From the NCBI GenBank assembly GCA_964418645.1, contig CAYQME010000092.1, forward strand, positions 1 through 6,632: 6,632 nt of DNA, written 5' to 3'. Of the stretch, positions 1-5,513 are shown in pieces; within the stretch, counting starts at the first letter, position 1, and each line of letters begins with the position of its first letter. The DNA comes from JAADHG01 sp964418645. Lineage in GTDB: Bacteria; Bacteroidota; Bacteroidia; Flavobacteriales; Flavobacteriaceae. The position numbers and the translations under genes were made by a program. The notes under the pieces were generated by a model, which worked only from the letters and a program-made list of their open reading frames with translations, was not told where the DNA came from and made no database searches.

Positions 1-1433
1 AATTCAAATTATCTCAAAAATTATCACCTCAACAAATCCAGTTGATGAAGTTAATTCAACTACCTACACAAGCTTTTGAGCAACGTCTTAAACAAGAACT
101 GGAAGAAAATCCAGCTTTAGAAAGCGGTAAAGATAAAGAAGAGTTTGAAGATAATTTTGATAATCAAGACGATTTTAACGACAATGATTCCATTAATGCT
201 GAAGACATTAATGTAGATGAATATTTAAGTGATGATGAAATTCCTGATTATAGGATGCAAGCCAATAATTACAGTGTGGATGATGAAGAAAAAAGTATTC
301 CATACGCTTCCGGAATATCTTTTACACAACATTTAATTAATCAATTAAACACCTTTACATTAGACGAAGAAGGTTATAAAATCGCTGAATTTCTTGTTGG
401 TAGTGTCGATAGTAGTGGTTATATACGTAGATCTATAGCGGATATTTTAGACGATCTTGCTTTTACTCAAAATGTATACACCACCGAAGACAAGATAGAA
501 TGTATTTTAAAAATTGTTCAAGAATTAGATCCTGCTGGAGTTGGCGCTCGTAATTTACAGGAATGTTTATTAATTCAATTACAGCGTAAATCAAAAACTC
601 CAAGTGTTGAGTTCGCTACTCAAATTATTGACAAGGCTTTTGACCAGTTTTCTAAAAAGCATTATAAAAAACTATTACAAAAATTCAACATTTCTGAGGA
701 AGAGCTTAAAGAAGCTATTTTAGAAATAGAGCATTTAAACCCAAAACCTGGAGGATCTTTTTCAGGAAATACTCGAATTGTTGAACATGTAGTTCCTGAT
801 TTTACCATCAGAATAAAAGATGGCGAATTAGAGTTAACGCTTAATGGAAGAAATGCACCAGAACTTCACGTCTCTCGTGAGTACAATAACATGCTTAAAG
901 GCTACAAAGAGTCGAAGGACAAGTCAAAATCACAAAAAGATGCTGTATTATTTATAAAACAAAAACTAGATGCCGCCAAATGGTTTATTGAGGCTATAAG
1001 ACAACGCCAGCAAACACTATTTGTAACCATGAGTGCCATTATGCATTATCAAAAAGATTATTTTTTATCGGGAGATGAACGTAAATTAAAACCTATGATC
1101 CTTAAAGATATTGCAGACGAAATTGGCATGGACATATCTACTGTATCTCGTGTTGCAAATAGCAAATATGTTGATACACCTTATGGCACAAAATTAATTA
1201 AAGAATTCTTTAGTGAGTCTATGAAAAATGATCAAGGTGAAGACGTATCGACTCGAGAGATTAAGAAAATTTTAGAGACTGTTATAGAAGATGAAAACAA
1301 GGAAAAGCCTCTTACCGATGAAAAATTAGCAAAACTCCTAAAAGAAAAAGGTTACCCCATTGCCAGACGTACAGTTGCCAAGTATAGAGAACAATTAGAT
1401 ATTCCGGTGGCAAGACTTAGAAAACAAATTTAA
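1..1433 (+). CDS. rpoN: RNA polymerase sigma-54 factor RpoN (5' end cut by window edge)
   Basis: This is sigma-54, which directs core RNA polymerase to -24/-12 promoters that need an ATP-driven enhancer-binding activator. The reading frame is already open at base 3, where it reads FKLSQKLSPQQIQ, typical sigma-54 region I. The TTG/ATG codons at 42-47 are therefore internal and the true start lies a few codons left of the window. Visible parts in order: glutamine-rich region I (about 3-125); a very acidic Asp/Glu/Asn linker (about 126-260); the core-binding domain with the family motif DPAGVGARNLQECL from 528; a helix-turn-helix with IADEIGMDISTVSRV near 1110-1160, followed by an EFFSES segment; and the RpoN box ARRTVAKYRE at 1362-1391, which contacts the -24 element. 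The C-terminus RLRKQI is intact. About 476 residues are visible, close to full family length. A membrane protein starts one base after the stop, so the two are probably co-transcribed and translationally coupled. Confidence 0.97.
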   Translation, partial: FKLSQKLSPQQIQLMKLIQLPTQAFEQRLKQELEENPALESGKDKEEFEDNFDNQDDFNDNDSINAEDINVDEYLSDDEIPDYRMQANNYSVDDEEKSIPYASGISFTQHLINQLNTFTLDEEGYKIAEFLVGSVDSSGYIRRSIADILDDLAFTQNVYTTEDKIECILKIVQELDPAGVGARNLQECLLIQLQRKSKTPSVEFATQIIDKAFDQFSKKHYKKLLQKFNISEEELKEAILEIEHLNPKPGGSFSGNTRIVEHVVPDFTIRIKDGELELTLNGRNAPELHVSREYNNMLKGYKESKDKSKSQKDAVLFIKQKLDAAKWFIEAIRQRQQTLFVTMSAIMHYQKDYFLSGDERKLKPMILKDIADEIGMDISTVSRVANSKYVDTPYGTKLIKEFFSESMKNDQGEDVSTREIKKILETVIEDENKEKPLTDEKLAKLLKEKGYPIARRTVAKYREQLDIPVARLRKQI

Positions 1434-1434
1434 A

Positions 1435-2040
1435 GTGAACACTATTTTAAAAAGTATATCATATATTTTTCATCCAATTTTCATGCCTTTTTTTGGAGTT
1501 GCTTTTTATTTTTATAAGTCACCTAAATATATTCCTCTACCTATTGTAAAAGCAAAACTGTTTTCATTAAGCTTGCTTACTATTCTACTCCCTATATTAC
1601 TTTATTTTTTATTAAAGACTTTACAAAAAGTAAATTCGGCACAACTTAAATCTACCAAAGAACGCATTTTACCTTTAGTGATAAATAGCTTAATTATCTT
1701 TATTGTAACACAACGCATATTACCTCAAAATGAGTTTATTGAACTTTATTTTTTCTTTATTGGTATATTACTCTCAACACTTACTTGTTTAATGTTAGCC
1801 ATTTTAAAATTTAAGGCTAGTATACATATGATTGCATCAGGAGGTATATTCTTTTTTTTAATAGCAATAAGTATACATTATAGCATCAATATTAATGGCA
1901 CTATAGCTTTATTTAGTATTATTATCGGTGCTATTGCAACATCAAGACTTCACTTAAAAGCACATACAAATATTGAGCTTAAAATTGGCTTTTTTGTAGG
2001 TTTAATTCCTCAGTTATTAATGCTTAATTATTGGTTATAA
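1435..2040 (+). CDS. Six-helix membrane protein with degenerate PAP2-phosphatase motifs
   Basis: This is a 201-residue, very hydrophobic inner-membrane protein with about six predicted helices (near 12-27, 42-61, 80-93, 102-124, 131-147, 155-170, 184-199). I chose the GTG at 1435 because it sits one base after the rpoN stop and because the next Met (residue 17) would cut the N-terminal FHPIFMPFF segment. Short motifs resemble the PAP2 phosphatase signature. K72 to P80 (KSTKERILP) is like motif 1, KASIH at 127-131 is like PSGH, and S170-R171 with H177 and E181 matches SR-x5-H-x3-D with Asp replaced by Glu. Both histidines that would serve as acid and nucleophile are present. If the match is real, the protein would act on lipid phosphates or pyrophosphates, but motifs 1 and 2 are weak, so function is inferred. 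It may instead be a non-catalytic relative. No terminator is visible in the 13-base convergent gap to the next gene. Confidence 0.85.
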   Translation: MNTILKSISYIFHPIFMPFFGVAFYFYKSPKYIPLPIVKAKLFSLSLLTILLPILLYFLLKTLQKVNSAQLKSTKERILPLVINSLIIFIVTQRILPQNEFIELYFFFIGILLSTLTCLMLAILKFKASIHMIASGGIFFFLIAISIHYSININGTIALFSIIIGAIATSRLHLKAHTNIELKIGFFVGLIPQLLMLNYWL

Positions 2041-2053
2041 TAAAATGAAGTAA

Positions 2054-2743
2054 TCATAAAATATAAAACATCAGGCCAATTTTAACAGCTCTAATATCTA
2101 TCGATTCTCCATTAAGCTTAGCCTCTTTTTTAAAAATAGGGTTAAGAGCATAATACACATATACGTTCCATGTATTATATCCTATAGCTAGAGATAATCC
2201 ATACTGGATTTTATCAAAATTTTCAATATTTGTTTGTTTAATATCCTCGGAAGAACTCGTAAACCTTATCTTTGAAGCAAATACATAACCAAGTTTAAAT
2301 CCAGAATAAACTCTCCAGAATTTATATGATACAGGTGTAGATGTGCGCCATCTCAACTCAAAGGGAATTTCAATGAGCTGCCTTGAAAATTTGTTTTTAG
2401 TAAACTGTGAGTTCTCTAGCAACTCATAATTATAATTGCCTTGTGCTTCCTTAGTTATTAATAAATTATGGTTTACTGTATTTGTGGAAAAACCTAGGCC
2501 TATTCCTAATGCCCAATTTCTTTTTTTGTTAATAGGTATATCCTTAATAAACCCAAGGTGAAACCCGCTTGAAAATCCATTTTGCGACATGCCTTGAGGC
2601 ATATTTACCAATGCATTATACGTTAATCCAAAATAAAATTGATCTTCTTTATACAATGAATCCACACTTTTGGTTTGCCTTTCTTGACCAAATGCGAATT
2701 GACAACATATTAATGCTATAAAAAAAACTAAAAAAGATTTCAT
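2054..2743 (-). CDS. Outer-membrane beta-barrel protein (porin-like, Bacteroidota type)
   Basis: This is a 229-residue predicted exported protein. Residues 1-19 form a signal peptide (Lys, hydrophobic core, AFG before Gln20) suited to signal peptidase I. The two cysteines at 13-14 do not make a convincing lipobox. The mature part has alternating polar/aromatic strands rich in Gly and Tyr (FYFGLTYNAL, ALGIGLGF, VYSGFKLGYVF, YGLSLAIGYN) and ends in VKIGLMFYIL, as expected for a small outer-membrane barrel of about eight strands. It resembles the broad 'outer membrane beta-barrel / PorT-like' family of Bacteroidota. I do not claim it is the type IX secretion protein PorT itself. It lies 109 bases after exbD, but a strong hairpin separates them, so it may be transcribed separately or by read-through. 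I see no clear promoter in the 53 bases between hairpin and start. Substrate or role is unknown. Confidence 0.8.
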   Translation of the reverse strand: MKSFLVFFIALICCQFAFGQERQTKSVDSLYKEDQFYFGLTYNALVNMPQGMSQNGFSSGFHLGFIKDIPINKKRNWALGIGLGFSTNTVNHNLLITKEAQGNYNYELLENSQFTKNKFSRQLIEIPFELRWRTSTPVSYKFWRVYSGFKLGYVFASKIRFTSSSEDIKQTNIENFDKIQYGLSLAIGYNTWNVYVYYALNPIFKKEAKLNGESIDIRAVKIGLMFYIL

Positions 2744-2796
2744 ACAACAGTATTCATTTTTATTACTGTTTGTTTAATAATGTAAAAAATAGTACT

Positions 2797-2836
2797 AAAT
2801 ACAAAAGGCATCCTATTAAGAATGCCTTTTGTATTT
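2797..2836 (-). terminator. Strong hairpin terminator after the exb operon
   Basis: A perfect 15-bp inverted repeat (2797-2811 with 2822-2836) encloses a 10-base loop. It begins 16 bases after the stop of the last exbD. The core GGCAT/ATGCC is G+C-containing and the outer stem is A/T, so the 3' arm on the - strand carries T-rich sequence (CCTTTTGTATTT), with a further T-run a few bases beyond. It should end or reduce transcription of the exb operon before the outer-membrane barrel gene. The stem is symmetric, so it could act in either direction, but no + strand gene reads into it. Confidence 0.7.
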
Positions 2837-2852
2837 ATATAAACTTAATTTC

Positions 2853-3335
2853 TTATTGTTTATTTCGAGACACGTCTCCTTTTATAGAAGCATAATTTAT
2901 TTTTAAGGCATTTACTTTTCTAAGTTCTTGCTTAATGTCTCCAATTAATCCCATATTTGCTTTCTTATCTACTTTTAGAGATGTTGTTAAATATGGAATT
3001 TCTATTTCTCTTTTAGTTGCTCTTTCAGAAGCAATAAAAGCAGCTATATCTCCTACCTCAGCAAATTTATCGTTAAGTTGTATTCTCGCTTCAGTACCGT
3101 ATTTCTTTTTATACTGTGAGCTAGGTTTTCCAACATAAATATACATTACCAAGTTCTTCTTTTCTAGCTTTTCAACTTCTGAAGCTGAAGGCAAACCGTT
3201 TTCAATCATAAGAGAATTGTCTCTCATTACCGTAGCTACCATAAAGAAGAACAATAGCATAAATACAATATCTGGTAAAGATGCTGTATTAATTGCTGGC
3301 AAACCGCCATCTTTTTTCTTTTTAAATTTAGACAT
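2853..3335 (-). CDS. exbD: ExbD/TolR family biopolymer transport protein (short paralogue)
   Basis: This is a 160-residue ExbD-type subunit of a proton-driven inner-membrane motor that energises outer-membrane processes. It has a short basic cytoplasmic N-terminus (KFKKKKDGG), one membrane helix (about 21-37, SLPDIVFMLLFFFMVATVM) and a periplasmic domain. Asp22 at the start of the helix matches the conserved proton-pathway aspartate of the family (Asp25 in E. coli ExbD). The C-terminal segment around 118-146 (SLKVDKKANMGLIGDIKQELRKV) fits the family's periplasmic fold, in which a 'K-D-x-x-x-x-G-x-x-x-D' stretch precedes a helix. Length is near the usual 140-160 residues. It is the last gene of the exb block, 30 bases after the longer exbD paralogue and just before a strong hairpin. 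The two ExbDs differ clearly in their periplasmic parts and are probably not interchangeable. Confidence 0.92.
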   Translation of the reverse strand: MSKFKKKKDGGLPAINTASLPDIVFMLLFFFMVATVMRDNSLMIENGLPSASEVEKLEKKNLVMYIYVGKPSSQYKKKYGTEARIQLNDKFAEVGDIAAFIASERATKREIEIPYLTTSLKVDKKANMGLIGDIKQELRKVNALKINYASIKGDVSRNKQ

Positions 3336-3365
3336 ATTCTTATAACTGTATTAAATTCTAAATTA

Positions 3366-3986
3366 TTATTGAACTTCTGAAAGTTTTTGAGGATATTCTT
3401 TTTTTATTTGAGATATCACTTCTTTCAGCTTTTCTTTATTTCCAACCCAATTTACATCTTTATAGTTTTTTTGCATCTCAATAAAATTCATATCTGCAAA
3501 ACCTTTTCTTGGTCCTATTTCAAGTGCTCTTCTGTTTCTTAACACATTATAGGCGGCAACCAATTCATTTTGAACAGAAATATATTGTCCATAAGATGTT
3601 TGACGCTCATTCTTTAAAGAAATAATGGCTTTGTCTGGGTGATCTGATGAACTTGGATCTTTTTTACCATGACAATAATCACACTTATTCCCGTCGGCAT
3701 CTGTACCGCCTCCATTATCTAAAAACTCAACAGCGGCTGCTCTTAAGTCTTTAAGCTCCATAATTTCATCTTCAACAAGTAATTGATCTCTACCATTTAA
3801 TAATACAGTAAAGATATTTTTTTGTTTAATGATTACATCTTCTTCAGAATCTTCCATTGGAGGAAGCTTTCTATTTATTCCAGAATCTTTTTCCATAGTA
3901 GTAGTTACTAGGAAAAATATTAGTAATAAAAAAGCAATGTCGGCCATAGAGCCTGCATTTACTTCTGGTGCTGCTCGCTTTGCCAT
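3366..3986 (-). CDS. exbD: ExbD/TolR family biopolymer transport protein (long paralogue with CxxCH insertion)
   Basis: This is a 206-residue ExbD-type motor subunit, clearly longer than the usual 140-160. A short N-terminus (AKRAAPEVNAGS) leads into a single membrane helix (about 15-31) with the conserved membrane aspartate at Asp16 in SMADIAFLLLIFFLVTT. The rest is periplasmic. Residues about 92-119 form a Gly/Asp/Ser-rich insertion containing C102-D-Y-C105-H106, a CxxCH motif, before the segment AIISLKNERQTSYGQYISVQNEL that belongs to the ExbD fold. The C-terminal 50 residues are charged and look like an added tail. Its start lies two bases after the stop of the upstream four-helix protein, which suggests translational coupling. 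There is no Shine-Dalgarno sequence, as is usual in this phylum. Family assignment is secure. A role for the CxxCH (heme, metal or disulfide) is inference. Confidence 0.92.
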   Translation of the reverse strand: MAKRAAPEVNAGSMADIAFLLLIFFLVTTTMEKDSGINRKLPPMEDSEEDVIIKQKNIFTVLLNGRDQLLVEDEIMELKDLRAAAVEFLDNGGGTDADGNKCDYCHGKKDPSSSDHPDKAIISLKNERQTSYGQYISVQNELVAAYNVLRNRRALEIGPRKGFADMNFIEMQKNYKDVNWVGNKEKLKEVISQIKKEYPQKLSEVQ

Positions 3987-3988
3987 AA

Positions 3989-4441
3989 TTACTTAGTTAA
4001 TTTTTTAATTCCTGAGAAAAATATTGAAAATATAGCTAGAGCCCCAAATATGTAAAACGATACGATTCCCGCTCCAACCAATTGCGATGTTCCTTCGGAT
4101 ACTGGAACACCTTGGTCTAAATATTCTGTGGTATCTCCACCTGAAAGAAGATATGCTATTACTAGTACGGCTACAAAAGCTCCTGCTCCCATTAATGTAC
4201 TTTTAAGTGATCCTGTATTTGAAAATAAATTTTTGACTACAAAAATCACAACAAATGCTAACACCAAAAGAAAAATAACATAAGATACATAAATCATGTT
4301 ATCTACTGTAGCTGTGTCACCTCCAGATAAATATGCTGCTTCAATAGCATCATCTCCTGAGGACATAATCATTGCTAAAAGCACTGCGCCGACTAAGCTT
4401 AATACAGCCGCAATTATCTTTAAAATTTTATGTAAATTCAT
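3989..4441 (-). CDS. Conserved-looking four-helix membrane protein of the exb operon, function unknown
   Basis: This is a 150-residue inner-membrane protein that I cannot place in a named family. Four hydrophobic helices are visible: about 8-26, 49-70, 83-99 and 121-143. Each odd helix runs into a small acidic loop (SSGDDAIEAAYLSGGDT at 27-43; LSGGDTTEYLDQGV at 99-112), and the even helices end in basic residues (K70; K146-K147). By the positive-inside rule, N- and C-termini and the 70-80 loop are cytoplasmic and both acidic loops periplasmic. The halves align with an offset of about 72 residues, suggesting an internal duplication. It sits 24 bases after exbB and 2 bases before the long exbD, inside the motor operon, so it is probably an accessory or assembly subunit of the ExbB-ExbD complex. 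That role is inferred from position only. Confidence 0.85.
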   Translation of the reverse strand: MNLHKILKIIAAVLSLVGAVLLAMIMSSGDDAIEAAYLSGGDTATVDNMIYVSYVIFLLVLAFVVIFVVKNLFSNTGSLKSTLMGAGAFVAVLVIAYLLSGGDTTEYLDQGVPVSEGTSQLVGAGIVSFYIFGALAIFSIFFSGIKKLTK

Positions 4442-4465
4442 AATAATATATGATTTTAAAGGTTA

Positions 4466-5236
4466 TTACTTTTTGTGTCTTATTAATAAGTCCATCAATG
4501 TAATAGATGCATCTTCCATATCGTTTACAATACTATCAATTTTTGCAATAATATAGTTATAAAACACTTGAAGGATAATAGCTACTACTAATCCAAATAC
4601 CGTAGTTAAAAGTGCTATTTTAATACCTCCTGCAACTAATGAAGGATTCATATCTCCGGCCGCTTCAATTTTATCGAACGCATCAATCATACCAATTACG
4701 GTTCCCATGAAACCAAGCATTGGTGCTAAGGCAATAAATAACGAAACCCAAGACACGTTTTTTTCTAATTGTCCCATTTGTACACCACCATAACTCACAA
4801 CAGCTTTTTCAACTTGTTCCAAGCCTTCATCTACTCTATCTAATCCTTGATAAAATATGGATGCTACAGGCCCTTTGGTGTCTCTACAAACTTCTTTTGC
4901 AGCTTCAACACCTCCAGAAGCAAGTGCATCTTCCACACTTTGTGTTAATTTTTTAGTGTTTGTCGTAGAAAGGTTTAAAAAGATAATTCTTTCTATAGCA
5001 ATTGCTAATCCAAGAATTAAACATAATAATACAATGCCCATAAATCCTGGACCACCTTCAATAAATCTCTTTTTTAAGTTTTGGTGAAAGCTAACTTCTT
5101 CAGCAGGAGCGGCATCATCTTGAGTTGAACTTACAACTGTATTAGCAGTTGTGATTGTGTTCGCATTTGTATTCGCATTTACAGTTCCGAATGCCATAAT
5201 ACCTGCGATAGCTAGAATAGAAAATAATCTTTTCAT
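4466..5236 (-). CDS. exbB: ExbB/TolQ/MotA family proton-channel protein with N-terminal signal-like extension
   Basis: This is the stator subunit of an ExbB-ExbD motor, 256 residues. An N-terminal hydrophobic segment (1-21, ending VNA) looks like a cleavable signal peptide, followed by a low-complexity Asn/Thr/Ala stretch (20-40). The three family helices follow: about 64-84 (GFMGIVLLCLILGLAIAIER), 162-185 and 205-229. The channel motifs are APMLGFMGTVIGM at 171-183, with Thr179 aligning to E. coli ExbB Thr148, and GIKIALLTTVFGL at 204-216, with Thr212 aligning to Thr181. Ile207 occupies the place of E. coli Glu176. The cytoplasmic part between helices 1 and 2 is shortish and Glu/Lys-rich. 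It is the first gene of the exb block and is preceded by a good Bacteroidota promoter match. The ATG at 5236 is favoured because it yields the complete signal sequence. Confidence 0.94.
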   Translation of the reverse strand: MKRLFSILAIAGIMAFGTVNANTNANTITTANTVVSSTQDDAAPAEEVSFHQNLKKRFIEGGPGFMGIVLLCLILGLAIAIERIIFLNLSTTNTKKLTQSVEDALASGGVEAAKEVCRDTKGPVASIFYQGLDRVDEGLEQVEKAVVSYGGVQMGQLEKNVSWVSLFIALAPMLGFMGTVIGMIDAFDKIEAAGDMNPSLVAGGIKIALLTTVFGLVVAIILQVFYNYIIAKIDSIVNDMEDASITLMDLLIRHKK

Positions 5237-5269
5237 TGTTCTTGATCTTAATTTTATTAGTTAAAGCGT

Positions 5270-5299
5270 TAAAGATATAAAAAAATTGTAATTAACAAA
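5270..5299 (-). promoter_or_regulatory. Predicted Bacteroidota-type promoter of the exb operon
   Basis: On the - strand, TTTG (5299-5296) is followed after 18 bases by TATCTTTA (5277-5270). This matches the Bacteroidota housekeeping-sigma consensus TTTG / TAnnTTTG at 4 of 4 and 5 of 6 fixed positions, with spacing in the usual range. Transcription would begin near 5260-5266 and leave an A-rich leader of about 25-30 bases before the exbB ATG, without a Shine-Dalgarno sequence. It lies between tRNA-Ser and exbB and would let the exb block be transcribed independently. It rests on a pattern match only. Confidence 0.5.
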
Positions 5300-5347
5300 T
5301 TAAATTTTCAACAGAGTATACGGTATTCACCTAAGAAAATCTCAATA

Positions 5348-5364
5348 CTCTCTTTTGCAGAGAG
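5348..5364 (-). other. Trailer hairpin overlapping the tRNA-Ser acceptor strand
   Basis: On the - strand, CTCTCT (the 3' acceptor strand of the tRNA) is followed by GCAAA and then AGAGAG, a copy of the 5' acceptor strand. A 6-bp, 5-base-loop hairpin can therefore form in place of the acceptor stem. No T-run follows directly, so it is not a standard intrinsic terminator. Its effect, if any, would be on 3'-end processing or on folding of the precursor. Confidence 0.4.
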
Positions 5365-5445
5365 GAAGGGATTCGAACCCTCGATACGCTTTTGGCGTAT
5401 ACACACTTTCCAGGCGTGCGCCTTCGACCACTCGGCCACCTCTCT
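5358..5445 (-). tRNA. tRNA-Ser (anticodon GGA)
   Basis: An 88-base class II tRNA, read on the - strand. The 7-bp acceptor stem is AGAGAGG (5445-5439) with CCTCTCT (5365-5359), discriminator G at 5358. The D-arm holds TGGCCGAGTGGTCGAAGGC. The anticodon stem CACGC/GTGTG encloses loop CTGGAAA, giving anticodon GGA at 5411-5409, which reads UCC and UCU. The long variable arm ATACGC-CAAAA-GCGTAT is diagnostic of Ser/Leu-type tRNAs, and the T-loop is TTCGAAT. CCA is not encoded: the bases after the discriminator are CAA, so CCA must be added by the nucleotidyltransferase. It lies between ansA (with a terminator-like hairpin between them) and the exbB promoter. I could not find a clear promoter for it. 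Confidence 0.97.
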
Positions 5446-5481
5446 AAAATTTTAATTTTTAGTTACAGCGGCTCAAATAAC

Positions 5482-5508
5482 AAAAAAAAGTTTAAACCTT
5501 AAAACTTT
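5482..5508 (-). terminator. AT-rich intrinsic terminator after ansA
   Basis: On the - strand, AAAGTTT (5508-5502) pairs with AAACTTT (5493-5487) across an 8-base loop, and the T-run continues through 5482 (eight T in all). It starts five bases after the ansA stop codon. The 7-bp stem has only one G-C pair, so it is weak, but position and T-tract fit an intrinsic terminator separating ansA from tRNA-Ser. Confidence 0.5.
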
Positions 5509-5513
5509 GCTTG

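Noticed and set aside
42..47. TTG/ATG codons as the start of rpoN
   Set aside because: The frame is open to the left edge and encodes conserved sigma-54 region I, so these codons are internal and the gene is only truncated by the window.
2054..2743. Identification of the barrel protein as PorT/SprT of the type IX secretion system
   Set aside because: It shares only the general small-barrel pattern, and no type IX or gliding gene lies nearby. The safer call is a generic outer-membrane beta-barrel.
2935..3138. Small + strand open frame opposite the short exbD
   Set aside because: It lies wholly antisense to a well-supported gene, and its translation has no recognisable motif or independent signal.
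4296..4556. + strand open frame spanning the exbB / four-helix gene junction
   Set aside because: It is antisense to two real genes, with composition as expected from the reverse of hydrophobic codons.
4857..5087. + strand open frame inside exbB
   Set aside because: Antisense shadow of exbB with no start context or domain.
1434..5340. Sigma-54 -24/-12 promoters (TGGCAC-N5-TTGC) near the genes
   Set aside because: Scanning the intergenic gaps by eye gave no site with both GG and GC elements at the right spacing.
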